In this document: positions 22,916 through 33,591 of the stretch, piece after piece
Layout of the letters: every line of letters starts with the position of its first letter
How positions within the stretch are numbered: position 1 is the stretch's first letter
From: Hippasteria phrygiana
Lineage: Eukaryota; Echinodermata; Asteroidea; Valvatida; Goniasteridae
Direction: 5' to 3'
DNA: 64,000 nt
NCBI GenBank assembly: GCA_037893225.1
Contig: JAZGUH010000002.1
Span: 1,612,001 to 1,676,000 of the forward strand
Notes under the pieces: model-generated
Seen by the model: only the letters and a program-made list of their open reading frames with translations
Database searches by the model: none
Told to the model about the DNA's origin: nothing
Translations under genes and position numbers: made by a program

Positions 22916-25900
22916 ATGGAGACACAACCCATGATTCGAGGATACAATAAATGGAACAAAAAATCTTTAAAAAGATATACTGTTAATTATGACTTAACTT
23001 TAGGAACACCAACAGGACCCCGTAATACGTATATCAGGCCAGATTATATTCGAGCTATAAAAGAAGAAGAAGCCAAATTTAAAAATTTGAGAATACGATC
23101 TAAAGCTTCGTTAGCGCGACTCGTACGTCATAAAAATATTCGAGTCGTATCAACGGGTAGAAATGGTCGAGCGATAAAAAAAGATTACGTCGAAGCTATA
23201 AAAAGATTTAAGGAGCAAAATACTTTTCGAGAAGCAGACTTTCGAGAGACTAGAAGATTTGAAAACAGTTATAGAAATTTGGAACTGATTCCGATTCTGT
23301 TTACCGACGATCCAGATCAATTTTACAACACCCATACGTCGATGATAAAAAACAAAATCGTCGCTGAATTAAGAGAAATAAAAACGATGAAACTACAGAT
23401 CGCTATGAAAATAAAGTATGTAAAAAAATCAGGCGTTGAGACTACAAAATCAACCGCTACTCATTTTAGTTATCAAAATCGAGTCTTAAACAAGAGCGAG
23501 ATAGCTACGACTATCGGGAAACAATACGAAATGATATTATCTCAGATAGATAAATATACGAATGAAGGAAGTGGTTGGACTATAGATAAAATAGTCGCGT
23601 TTTACATTAACATAAACAGAGTTAACCCTCTGGTAGGCGCTTCTTACGTAAAACTACCCGAGTATGTAGCTAACAAACACGCAACCGTCAACATCAAAAA
23701 TGAAGATCAAGAGTGTATAAGATGGTGTTTAAGAGCCGCCCTAGGTATATATACCGATAGAGTTAAAAACCAATTAGCAAAAAACCCAAAGTACAAATTT
23801 CGAGGAAATAATCCATCTACTTATAAAACCGATGATGGATTAAACTTCACCAACATAGACTTCCCCACACCCATAAGTCAGGTAGCGAGAATAGAAAGAC
23901 AAAACGATATAAGTATAAACGTGTTAGGATACGACGCAGACTGCAAAAATAAAACCTATCCACAAGATAAAAGGGGCTTGATATATCCGCTATATTTATC
24001 TAAAAGACCATACGATTTAAAAACTATCAGTTTGCTATTATATGACGGTCATTATTGTTGGATAAGCGACTTACCTAGATTCTTATTTGGGGTTACCAAT
24101 AGTCAACATCGTAAAATGTTTTGCTTAAGATGTTTAACGCATTTTAGTTCGAAAGAGAAGCTGGACATACACATAAAAGATTGCGAAGGAATAGACTCTG
24201 CTTTATCTACCATTAAAATGCCGCATAAAAATGCGAACAAATACTTGGACAAAAGCAAATTAATGTTTAAAAACTTTAAGAATTTACAAGACGCACCCTA
24301 TGCCATATACGCCGATTTTGAATCTATCTTAGAAAAAACAAAGACGGTACCCCCTACGAGCGTAGCTACGCGAGTACCAGAAAGAGAGACTGAGGGTAAA
24401 ATCGCAACGCACAAAGCCTGCGGTTATTCTTACGTTGTAGTGAGATGCGATGGCCGGCAGATCAAGCGAAAGACTTATAGAGGTGAACGCGCTATAGACA
24501 ATTTTATAACCTCGTTGCAAGAACTCGAACCTAAGATTAATGAATTACTAGCTCGCATTAAGCCGATAATATATACGCTAAAAGAAGAAAAAATTCACCT
24601 AAACTCTAACGAGTGCTGGATTTGCGAAAAACCAATTTTACCAAATTACTCGGATAATTGTCAGTGCTGCAAGCCCGTAGAACCTAAAAGTAAAGAAGAA
24701 CTGGAAGAATACACGCACGAAAACGAAAAGGGATACGTCGAGAAAACATGTATGTTCTGCCAAAAGAAAATTAACAAATTTCGAAAAGTAAGAGATCATT
24801 GTCACACTACGGGTAAGTACAGAGGAGCCGCGCACGCTTACTGTAATCTTAAATTACGAGTAAAACCCGGTGAAACGAAAATACCGGTCATATTTCACAA
24901 CTTAGAAAACTATGACGCGCACTTGATCATGCAGGGTATTTCCAAGTATCAACGAGATATCTGGTGTATACCCAAAAATTCAGAAAAATACATTTCATTT
25001 TCGATCGGTCAATATGGATTTATCGACTCGTTTCATTTTATGTCTAGCGGTCTCGACAAATTGGTAACGTCTTGCCCGAGAGACGCCTTTAGGCTACTCC
25101 TGAAACGTTATGGCGAAGAAAACGCGGACCTCTTATTACAAAAGGGTGTATATCCCTACGAGTACATGGACAGCTTTGAACGATTTAGCGAAGCTACTCT
25201 GCCAGCTAAACACCATTTTTTCAGCGCTCTAAAAGACAAACATATAACGGACGAAGACTACTCGCGCGCGCAACGAGTATGGCGGACCTTTAACATAAAA
25301 AACATGGGCGAATACCACGACTTATACGTAACCGCGGATACTCTATTACTAGCCGGCGTATTCGAGAATTTTAGGCAAATGTGTAGAACGAATTACAAGT
25401 TGGATCCAGCCAACTACTTCACAGCACCGGGATTAAGTTGGGACGCTTTATTAAGGCATACTAAAATAGAATTAGAATTATTAACCGATATAGATAAACA
25501 TCTATTTTTTGAAAAAGCAAAAAGAGGAGGAATATCGAGCGTTGGTAGTACGCGCTATGCCAAGGCCAACAATAAGTACCTAAAAGATTACGATCAAGAT
25601 AAACCCGATTCGTATATTCTCTATCTAGACGCCAACAACCTCTACGGATGGGCCATGAGTCGACCGATACCTTACGGAGGATTTAAATGGGTCGGTACGA
25701 GTCAATTTACCCACGATCGTATCATGGCGTTAAAAGATAAGGCTCCAACTGGATATATGTTCGAAGTTGACCTGGAATATCCAGCCGAACTACACGATCT
25801 ACACAACGATTATCCTTTAGCCGCCGATAATATAATCATACCTGAAGAATGGTTATCGGAGTATCAACGAGAGTTGGCGAGTGAGATAGGAGATGGCGCC

Positions 25901-26890
25901 AAGGTAAAAAAATTAACAGGTACGCTATATCGAAAAGAAAAATATGTATTGCACTACGTCAATTTAAAACAGTGTTTGAGGCTAGGCCTAAAACTAAATA
26001 AAGTACATCGGGCGTTACAATTTAAACAAAAACCTTGGATGAAATCGTACATCGATAAAAACACGCAACTCAGAACGAAAGCAAAGTCGGATTTCGAAAA
26101 AGACTTTTTCAAATTGATGAATAATTCCGTATTCGGCAAAACGATGGAAAATGTCAGAAATAGAATAGATGGTGCGCTACTGAGAAACGATCAAGTAAAA
26201 GAATACAAAGAGATGGTTTCTAAACCTTGTTACAAGTCTACTACAGCGTTTAAAGAATGCGGTCTCTCATTCGTGGAATCGTACAAAAAGAAAACGTATT
26301 TAAATAAGCCCATCTATTGCGGCGTTAGTATCTTAGATTTATCGAAGACTCTAATGTACGACTTTTATTACAATCAATTAAAAAAGACGTATGGCGATAA
26401 AGTAAGATTGATGTATACAGACACGGACTCGCTGCTTTTGATTATCTATACGAAAGACGTTTATCGGGATCTAGAAAAACAGTCGGACTCGTACGATTTT
26501 AGCAACTACGAGAAAGACCACTTTTTATACGACGATACAAACAAGAAAGTTATCGGTAAATTTAAAGACGAATGCGGGGGAAAAGTCATAAGCGAAGCTA
26601 CGTGCATCAGATCGAAGATGTACTCTATTTTATACGGGGACGTCGTACTAAAGAAGGCCAAAGGCGTAAACTGAGTTGTTATAAACAACGATCTATCTTA
26701 CGAAAAATATAAGCGATGCGTTTTATCGAACGAATGCTATTCAAACAAGATGATTCGTTTTGGAACTGAGCGTCACATGATTTACACGGAGGCTCAAGTC
26801 AAGCAATCTTTAAATCCTTTAGATACGAAGAGATATATTTTACCTAATGGTATAGACACTCTGGCTTATGGTCATCATTCTAACCTTTAG
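22916..26890 (+). pseudogene. polB: Polinton protein-primed DNA polymerase B with one in-frame stop
   Basis: Family B polymerase that in Polintons replicates the linear element from a protein primer. The ATG lies directly after TTATAAAAG. Visible parts: a C2H2-like finger (C403, C406 to H/C near 422), ExoI DFES (D467), an HNH-like block HCHTTGKYRGAAHAYCN (about 628-644), ExoII HNLENYDAH (D667), motif A LYLDANNLYG (D905), motif B NSVFGKT (about 1070-1076), and motif C YTDTDS (D1169, D1171). The frame is stopped by TGA at 26672-26674 (codon 1253), shortly before the expected conserved C-terminal block. The same frame stays open for 71 more codons, with sequence typical of the family end, to TAG at 26888. 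All catalytic motifs lie upstream of the stop. It is probably an inactivating nonsense mutation; readthrough is less likely. Confidence 0.95.
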
Positions 26891-26896
26891 TCTATT

Positions 26897-27616
26897 CTAG
26901 CCAGAACAAGACGATCGATAAATATCTACTCGAAAAATAAATGTCTTATGGTTATTATCGATTAAAGTGCCGTCGCGGTCTCTAAAAGAAAAACTCAGTT
27001 CGGGTATTTTACTCCTAATTCGCGGTATGACAGTTTTTCTTTTATTCTGGACAGTCTCTATTACATCCGAATCATAGCTAATATTTAAAACCGGTATAAC
27101 GTCTAGCAAGTCTGTATAATTTCCGTTATAGAAATTATTAGACGTAGATAACTGATCGCAATGTAAAAAAATTGTATTCACGTAATTTATACTATAATAC
27201 CCTACAAGTTCACCATCAGTTACGGGTAACCAAACAGTGGGTACACCCAACACTTTTTGAGTATGTAGATCAAATCTAATGATAACTTCACTACCCGTAC
27301 TAATAATACCGGCATTAAAAACAATTTTTTTATTAAGCTTGTCCGCGTAAACTGTAATCAAAGTTAATTTATTAAATTCAACTACTAACTCATCGATACC
27401 ATAATTTCCAGATGGAATTGCCATTTCACCGCGAGTTGAACCAGTGTTTTTAATTAATGACCATCCTATAGTCATACGTTGAGTTATATTATAGAAACCG
27501 ACGGTAAATATCGCGTTGTTTAAACTCATGCAGTAATCTCCCTTAGAGTTATCTATAGGTTTTGACAGACTAAACGTTTGTTCGTTACCATCCATTTCAA
27601 AAACGTGCGATTCCAT
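26897..27616 (-). CDS. Candidate minor virion protein, paralog 1
   Basis: A 239-residue protein starting MESHVFEM just after TTAATAAA. It is a clear paralog of the next gene: shared MESHVFEM, LSKPIDNSKGDY, FLHCDQLSTSNNFYNG and a C-terminal block ending LSFSFRDRDGTLID. This layout (short beta-rich protein, HCD-type motif in the middle, D-x-DG-x-LI near the end) resembles proteins that accompany the capsid gene in invertebrate Polintons and are thought to be penton- or spike-like. That assignment is inference from memory of the family, not a demonstrated jelly roll. No signal peptide or membrane segment. It converges with the polymerase, ending 6 bp after its second stop. Confidence 0.6.
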   Translation of the reverse strand: MESHVFEMDGNEQTFSLSKPIDNSKGDYCMSLNNAIFTVGFYNITQRMTIGWSLIKNTGSTRGEMAIPSGNYGIDELVVEFNKLTLITVYADKLNKKIVFNAGIISTGSEVIIRFDLHTQKVLGVPTVWLPVTDGELVGYYSINYVNTIFLHCDQLSTSNNFYNGNYTDLLDVIPVLNISYDSDVIETVQNKRKTVIPRIRSKIPELSFSFRDRDGTLIDNNHKTFIFRVDIYRSSCSG

Positions 27617-27649
27617 TTTATTAAAGCTTACAAAATCTTCAAAAATCGT

Positions 27650-28348
27650 TTAAAATTTACCTATCGTCAAGTTAAAACTAATCTTTTTTCCTCGATTATT
27701 TATTAAATCGCCGTCTCGGTCTCTGATACTAAAGCTAAGTTGGTTTATCTTATCACCCACGAGTCTACGAGCGGTTAATCTTGCACGCTCTACGAGCGCA
27801 TCGTCTCTTTTCGTTATCGGTATAACGTCTAGCAAGTGCGTGCTCTTTCCGTTATAGAAATTATTAGACGTAGATAACTGATCGCAATGTAAAAAAATTG
27901 CATCGACAGGCATTGTATTATAATGCCCTACGTAATCTACGCCAAAAACTAAGTTTTTGACCGTTATCCCCAACAATTGTTTAATGTTTTTATCAAAGCG
28001 TAGAACGTTATTTTCTTCCGTTACATTTAAAGATATTTTTTTATTAAGTTTATCTACAGAGACTTCTAACCAAACTAATTTACTAAGCCTCTCTTCTATC
28101 CAATCTATATCGTAATATCCAGCAGGAATATCAATTTTACCATCCGTTCTACCCGTTTCTCTACCAGTGTTTGGATCGACTTGATTTATAAAATAGAGAA
28201 TTTCGCTATTACTAGCCATGTTGTAGAAGCCCGCGGTAAATATCGCGCTAGTTAAACTCATACTGTAATCTCCCTTTGAGTTATCTATAGGTTTTGACAG
28301 TCTAAACGTTTGTTCGTTATCAAACATTTCAAAAACGTGCGATTCCAT
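27650..28348 (-). CDS. Candidate minor virion protein, paralog 2
   Basis: A 232-residue paralog of the preceding gene, in tandem with a 33-bp gap. N-terminal and C-terminal thirds are most alike (MESHVFEMFDNEQTF; LSFSIRDRDGDLIN); the middle has diverged, including the IPAGYYDI region. The start lies directly after CTAATAAA. It is transcribed away from the 530-residue gene at 28390, with only 41 bp between the two starts, so a compact bidirectional promoter is implied. The role is inferred to be structural, as for its paralog. Possibly the two form hetero-oligomers. Confidence 0.6.
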   Translation of the reverse strand: MESHVFEMFDNEQTFRLSKPIDNSKGDYSMSLTSAIFTAGFYNMASNSEILYFINQVDPNTGRETGRTDGKIDIPAGYYDIDWIEERLSKLVWLEVSVDKLNKKISLNVTEENNVLRFDKNIKQLLGITVKNLVFGVDYVGHYNTMPVDAIFLHCDQLSTSNNFYNGKSTHLLDVIPITKRDDALVERARLTARRLVGDKINQLSFSIRDRDGDLINNRGKKISFNLTIGKF

Positions 28349-28389
28349 TTTATTAGAACAAAAAAATATTTAGTTTATTATAAATTAAA

Positions 28390-29982
28390 ATGAATGCTCT
28401 AGATATTGCGAATCTAGCTGCCCGCGTAGGGCGTACGCAATCACAAAGCGTTAGCAACAAGCACGAAGCGATAAGCCCGGCTCTAGATATCATGAATTTC
28501 GCTAGAGGTCAAGACGACTCAACGACTAGCAACAAGCACGAAGCGATAAGCCCGGAGAGTACCCCGTTGAGCATGCACTTGAGTCAACCTAACATCATCG
28601 TAAACGCCAACGACAACAGGTCTTTTATCGCTCGACTAGTTGATATATTTAGCGCTTATAAAATGTCTGACGTAAAACACGATGAAGTGGTCAAACGTTA
28701 CGCATCGGACCCCATGACGTTTTATCAAAATCAACTCAACTTTGCATTTTGGTGCGCGACTTCTGGTTGCGGCGTAGGACTAGAATCGTTGCTACATAAA
28801 AACCCCGTAATATCGGCTTTATTCAAGTTTCACGTATATTTCACGATCAGAAAGATACTATACTTTCTAAAATGCCCAGTTCCAAATGACAATATATTCG
28901 ACGATCTAAACAATAACATCGATAAAGGCGCTTATAGCGATATTTGTCGATATTTTAATGTCGATCCAAACTTGAGTTTTAAACAGACCGTACACTTAAC
29001 TTCTGGAGGATTAGGTACCGCTTATTTTTATGCGTTTAAAATAAACAAGCACTCGCCAGATATACTTTTACCCGTAGCGGGCAAAAATTATACCCCTATT
29101 AAGCTTTACAAGGTTTCTGCTGAATATCACCCGAGTACGGGTAAATATGTGACAGCTAATAAATTGTGGGAATACGATTATGAAGCTATGAACCCCGGCG
29201 CCACCTACATGGGATTTGTAGAGTCTGGCGATGCGAAACATTATAGTAAAATTACACTCGCGTATATCAGACAATCCGCGGACGTTGTACGACTCGGTTT
29301 CAGAAATTTTATACGTCAGAAGAGCTCGTTTACCAACGTTGGTATAGAAAAAATAAACGAAAGCATTAGAACGTACGTGTATGCCATGCTCGGTGCGCAA
29401 GCCCAAACAAAAACGAGTATATTAACTGCAGGTACCGGATTAGATGCGCAAAGGCAATTTGAAAATATAGTAGAAGATATCATCAACAGCCCTACAGACT
29501 TGGAATCTTCTATAACCAGATTTCAAGATTCTTTACAGTACGCTAGAAGCTCGTTAAACTTTGTGATTAGCCCTGGATTGTACTTAATTCCATCAAATAT
29601 GGAGCTTTTAGTCGGTATTCACCGAGGTTATAATAATAATATACAGATAGCTACACCCGACGCATCGATAGGATTAAATATCAACTTGAACTCAGACGTC
29701 GTACGCCCTACGAGCGTATCTACGCGAGTAGCTACGCCCTCTCCAGTAAAAAAGAGTCGTGTAGTAACCCAGCAGAATTTAGACGATGTAGACCCTACAC
29801 CTCCGCTACCTCTAATCTCAGACGTACGCCCTACGAGCGTAGCTACTCAAGTACTCCCACCGCCACTCCCTACGAGCGTAGAACCGCCAGACTCGCACGA
29901 ACAAGAAAAAACTGCTTTGGTTGTTGGTTTAATAGCCGTTTCTACGCTCGGGTATCTAGCTTACGATATTCTACGTCGATGA
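28390..29982 (+). CDS. Polinton conserved protein, 530 aa, C-terminal membrane anchor
   Basis: The start follows TTATAAATTAAA. The N-terminus carries two copies of SNKHEAISP (residues about 22-30 and 47-55). The core (about 80-430) contains FYQNQLNFAFWCATSGCG, a block I have seen in large proteins of cnidarian and other invertebrate Polintons whose function is unknown. A Pro/Ser-rich linker (about 437-505) includes three PTSV repeats, and a hydrophobic segment near 508-527 suggests a C-terminal anchor. It ends overlapping the convergent integrase gene by 12 bp. Possibly a virion or membrane-associated protein. No enzymatic motif seen. Confidence 0.75.
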   Translation: MNALDIANLAARVGRTQSQSVSNKHEAISPALDIMNFARGQDDSTTSNKHEAISPESTPLSMHLSQPNIIVNANDNRSFIARLVDIFSAYKMSDVKHDEVVKRYASDPMTFYQNQLNFAFWCATSGCGVGLESLLHKNPVISALFKFHVYFTIRKILYFLKCPVPNDNIFDDLNNNIDKGAYSDICRYFNVDPNLSFKQTVHLTSGGLGTAYFYAFKINKHSPDILLPVAGKNYTPIKLYKVSAEYHPSTGKYVTANKLWEYDYEAMNPGATYMGFVESGDAKHYSKITLAYIRQSADVVRLGFRNFIRQKSSFTNVGIEKINESIRTYVYAMLGAQAQTKTSILTAGTGLDAQRQFENIVEDIINSPTDLESSITRFQDSLQYARSSLNFVISPGLYLIPSNMELLVGIHRGYNNNIQIATPDASIGLNINLNSDVVRPTSVSTRVATPSPVKKSRVVTQQNLDDVDPTPPLPLISDVRPTSVATQVLPPPLPTSVEPPDSHEQEKTALVVGLIAVSTLGYLAYDILRR

Positions 29983-30978
29983 GGAAGGTGGTAACTCAGT
30001 ATCTGATGGAACGACCATTAATTCTTTCTTAACGAACGATCTCTTGGGGCCGTTAGTCAGCCAGTACAATGCGGGCTGTCCGGGGTTTGTCGTTCTCCTT
30101 CTAATCGTATACATTTCTAAGCTCCAAATAGGATCGGTAGCTCTTCTTCTAACGTCTTTTTCGAGCTCTCCAGGAGCGTAAAGATATCTAACGATATCGT
30201 CATTTACGCTTAGCGCGACTTCGGGGCTCTTGAGCCCTGAGGAACTCAATTGTTTTATTTCTAACTGAGACATAGCCGCTCGAGGAGTTAACGGTTCGCC
30301 TTTCATAGTCGATATCAATCTAGTTTCTTCGTCGTTTAACGCTTTTATAACATCGGGCAATCTTTTTACCCACTCGCGGCTACGCTCGGTAGGCTCTAAC
30401 ATTTCTTGAGCGTATTGATGGCCAAATAATCTTTCGGCTAAAGTACGATTAAATCTTTCTACTATACCTTGAGCTCTATGATTACCAACCTCGCCTTTCT
30501 GCACTGCGACGTTTCGAGTTCGCATCAAAGTATTAAATTCAGCCATAAATTCTGTACCGGGGTCTACTTTTATCGTGAGAGGCCAAGACAAGGGTGATCT
30601 TTTGTAAATCTTTTTTATCGCCTCTACAACTTGAGTACTCGTTTTATTCGTCAAGGGTTCAGCTTCTTTATATCGAGTGGCCACATCGACGATCGTCAAC
30701 GCGTATTTATATCTTTTACGTTTAACTACATCGTGAGGTAGATACAACAGATCCGCTTGATGTTGTTCATTAGGCCGCCCTATAACCTTATTGAGACTCG
30801 TAGGTCTCGGTATAAAACTGGGGGCTGGTAAATATATTTGCCACATGGCTTGTTTTCTCAACCAATTTCTAACGTCTGGCTCGGGTACGTTAGCTTTTAA
30901 CGACAATTTTTTTATAGCACCTGCACCTTTCCAATATCCTTTAGGGCTGTAAAATATTTTACTTAGTTTTGTTTCCAT
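29971..30978 (-). CDS. int: Retroviral-type integrase
   Basis: Inserts the element and creates the short target duplication. This 335-residue protein has the rve/DDE core with QHQADLLYL (D76), IKVDPGTEF (D139) and GIVERFNRTL (E174), the D,D,E triad. The C-terminal part (about 255-325, RYLYAPGE...W...Y..RR...P.LYWL) resembles the SH3/chromo-like DNA- or chromatin-binding tail of Polinton integrases. I do not see a complete HHCC finger at the N-terminus. The start lies just downstream of TATAAAATAAA. The frame is intact, unlike polymerase and capsid. The 3' end overlaps the 530-residue gene by 12 bp. Confidence 0.95.
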   Translation of the reverse strand: METKLSKIFYSPKGYWKGAGAIKKLSLKANVPEPDVRNWLRKQAMWQIYLPAPSFIPRPTSLNKVIGRPNEQHQADLLYLPHDVVKRKRYKYALTIVDVATRYKEAEPLTNKTSTQVVEAIKKIYKRSPLSWPLTIKVDPGTEFMAEFNTLMRTRNVAVQKGEVGNHRAQGIVERFNRTLAERLFGHQYAQEMLEPTERSREWVKRLPDVIKALNDEETRLISTMKGEPLTPRAAMSQLEIKQLSSSGLKSPEVALSVNDDIVRYLYAPGELEKDVRRRATDPIWSLEMYTIRRRTTNPGQPALYWLTNGPKRSFVKKELMVVPSDTELPPSSST

Positions 30979-31019
30979 TTTATTTTATACTTTGTAAAAA
31001 TTTTAACGACTTATTAAAA

Positions 31020-31433
31020 ATGGCGAGTGCATTAATGATGATTGGTGGAGCTCTTGTAAACGCTTTAGCGTTTAGCGGATCGAACTTTCTATTTTCGAAG
31101 ATGGGTGGGTCGTCGGCTGAAGAACGTAAACGACATGATTTAGCTTTAGAACAATTAACTCGAGCTAAACAAGAGTGGGTGGAACAAAGAACCAAGGTTC
31201 TAGATTATCTAAACGATCGACTACATAAAGAAGCCAGGGCTCAAAAAGATTTTAGAAATGTAGATGAGGCGTTGAGACTATATAACGAAGTAACCAACGA
31301 AGATATTCGATTACCTCGTGAACCTGTATTGTCAGACTTTTACGTACCCAGCGAAGGCCAAAAAGATGGTGAAATTGCATTTATCTTAGGAGGCACTGCT
31401 GTTTTAGGATTTTTAGTTTATAAGTTTGTCTAA
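31020..31433 (+). CDS. Polinton conserved small protein with hydrophobic ends
   Basis: I choose the ATG at 31020 (137 residues) because MASALMMIGGALVNALAFSG is the conserved start in related Polinton proteins and follows ATTAAAA. The upstream ATG at 30969 overlaps the integrase start. Residues 1-25 are hydrophobic, the middle (about 32-85) is a charged helix (ERKRHDLALEQL), and DFYVPSEGQKDGEIAF leads into a C-terminal membrane segment. Function is unknown. The position next to capsid and ATPase suggests a virion membrane or scaffold role. Confidence 0.8.
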   Translation: MASALMMIGGALVNALAFSGSNFLFSKMGGSSAEERKRHDLALEQLTRAKQEWVEQRTKVLDYLNDRLHKEARAQKDFRNVDEALRLYNEVTNEDIRLPREPVLSDFYVPSEGQKDGEIAFILGGTAVLGFLVYKFV

Positions 31434-31470
31434 AAGTTTTTTTGTTTTTTATTTTGTTTCGTTAAGTAAA

Positions 31471-32748
31471 ATGAACGCAATTTATGGAAGCAAACTGAAT
31501 CCACACAGAAGTTTAAAAAATCCTAGAGCGTTAAAAGGGTTGAGACAATCGATGGTTATTACTCATAATCCTAGTACCGCGTCGGCTGGCAGTCTGTTGA
31601 TCGTTGAATTTCCTATGTTGAGTCAAGACGATGTAGTCGTGCCGGGTACAGTACGATTAGCTTTTAATATAGACTTAGAATCTGAAGGCACTAGCGAAGA
31701 TGATGCAAGAACTCTATATTATAACGTCGCCCGAAATTTAATTAGTGGCGTAAGAATCAAACTAGAAGGTAAAGATTTCGTTGCGTTTACGGATGCCGAT
31801 GTATATAACGCGTATAAAGACATGTGGCGACCAGCCAGCGCGAACGATTCGTATCGAGGACTCGAAGATAGCAACGTTACGAAACTCAGAATCGGCGCTA
31901 GCGATGGGGTTGATAGCGCGAATGGTGGAAAAGACAAAGCGATTGCCAACGCCTACGGCAACCGATATTACATTCCTCTAGATTTTGAAATGCTTACGGA
32001 TCATCAGCCTTTTAGTCCATCGACGCTCAAAGATAGACTAACTTATGAATTTACATTTAACGATCACTCGAGTGTAGTAAAATCTACCGATAATAACGCA
32101 AAGTAAAAAATTTCGGGGTTAGATCTCGAGTTTGAAACGGTGACCAATAAAACATTGGCCGATAGTATCAGACTTGTTTATCGAGGTAAAACTCATTTTC
32201 TATACGAAAAAGTTCAAAGATATACGGTTTTAACGTTAAACAAGTCCGATACTACTTGGAACATTAATCTTAATCAAGCCATTAGAAGTCTCAAAGGTAT
32301 ACTTCTTTTATTTAAAGAATCGGGCGAAAAAGATCCTCGAATTTTTTATAATCCAAAGATCGAAAAAGTAGACGTTACGATAGAGGGTAAGCCGAATCAA
32401 TTGTATAGTCAGGGCATGAAGCGTTATCAACACTGGGACGAGATTACCAAGTTTTTTGGCGACTCTAATACAGAATTTGGCGCCAGAGTGTGCAAAGACT
32501 TGGGCTTGCACGATATGTCTATAGGCTCCTATTTAAGCACTAGTTACGGTCTTTGGCTAGATACGAGGGTAACCGACGACAACAAAAGTCACGGTTCTGG
32601 CAGGAAAATAGGAGATGTAGGTGGCGGTATTTCTCTCCATTTAGAAAGAGAGGCCGAGTCAGCTGGTTCTCTAACGTGTTACGTTTTCTTGGTGATGGAT
32701 GGTCAGTTGGTATTAGAAGATGGAAGATTTAGCGGTAGTTACTCTTAA
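31471..32748 (+). pseudogene. MCP: Polinton major capsid protein with one in-frame stop
   Basis: Double jelly-roll major capsid protein family, expected to build an icosahedral shell. The ATG at 31471 (MNAIYGSKLNPHRS) follows TAAGTAAA. The first part ends at TAA 32104-32106. The same frame is open again at once and runs to 32748, with the family-typical WNINLNQAIRSLKGILLLF, IEGKPNQLY and YQHWDEITKFF blocks and a final LEDGRF. No frameshift is needed: a single nonsense codon splits the gene after residue 211. A fresh start at the internal ATG (32140) would give a 202-residue fragment. One point mutation is the simplest explanation. Confidence 0.93.
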
Positions 32749-32768
32749 AATAGTCTTTACTATTAAAT

Positions 32769-33404
32769 ATGTATAAAACGTTTCCAAAAACACCACACTG
32801 CGCGCTAGTATGCGGTAGGACTAATTCAGGTAAAACCAAATATATTTTAGATCTATTAGAAACTGAGTATAAAGATCACTTTGAAAATATCGTAGTTATT
32901 TGTCCTACGTTGAGCAACAACAAGACATATCGCGAGAGACGTTGGTTGTGGTCAGATCCCGAGATATACCTATGCGATTTAGAGGTAGAAAAGTTGTCTC
33001 TCAACGAAGCTTTAGCATTTTATAGAGCTCGATTTAAAGGATCGCACGTTCTATTTTTGATAGACGATTGTAGCTCGGAACAAGACATAAAATATCGTAA
33101 GGCGGCGCTCGGGAAAAACACTTGCGTTTTAACGAAATTGGCGTTTAGCGGTAGGCATGACAATCACTACTGTTGGTTGATGACTCAAAAGTATAATTGC
33201 GTAATGACAGATTTTAGAGCTCAAACTGCATTTGTCGTATTGTTCTATTGCAAAGATAAAAATAGTTTCGATCAATGCCTCGATGAAAATGATGCGGTGC
33301 CTTTAGAAGAAAGATCGAGAATTAAAAAGATTTTAAGAGATGTGCCTTTTAGTAAATTATTGGTAAAAACTGATCCTCCAGTCTGTTGGCAGTTGATCTA
33401 TTAG
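32769..33404 (+). CDS. A32-like genome-packaging ATPase
   Basis: This 211-residue P-loop ATPase of the FtsK/HerA-A32 group is expected to drive DNA into capsids. Walker A is CGRTNSGKT (residues 15-23) and Walker B is VLFLIDD (about 94-100). SGRHDNHYCWLMTQKY with a Q near 171 fits the sensor region. It lies 20 bp after the capsid frame, the usual Polinton order. The frame is intact. Confidence 0.93.
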   Translation: MYKTFPKTPHCALVCGRTNSGKTKYILDLLETEYKDHFENIVVICPTLSNNKTYRERRWLWSDPEIYLCDLEVEKLSLNEALAFYRARFKGSHVLFLIDDCSSEQDIKYRKAALGKNTCVLTKLAFSGRHDNHYCWLMTQKYNCVMTDFRAQTAFVVLFYCKDKNSFDQCLDENDAVPLEERSRIKKILRDVPFSKLLVKTDPPVCWQLIY

Positions 33405-33590
33405 ATACCTGTTAGATAACTATTAGATGATTTATAGATAACTGTTAGATAACTATTAGATGATTTATAGATGGTTTATAGATAACTAATAGATAACTAA
33501 TAGATGAATTATAGATAACTGTTAGATGATCTATAGATACCTGTTAAATAACTGTTAGATGATCTACAGATTATCTAGTCATCTATAAAA
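33405..33590 (+). repeat. AT-rich imperfect tandem repeat between ATPase and membrane genes
   Basis: About 186 bp built almost only from TAGATAACT, TAGATGAT and TTATAGATA words in variable order. It starts right at the ATPase stop and ends in CATCTATAAAATATG, the start of the next gene. It could be a promoter/enhancer, a replication-related segment or merely a slippage product. Confidence 0.85.
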
Positions 33591-33591
33591 T

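Noticed and set aside
33405..33590. CRISPR-like array in the Polinton
   Set aside because: Units are short, irregular and contiguous, with no spacers of constant size; a simple AT-rich tandem repeat.
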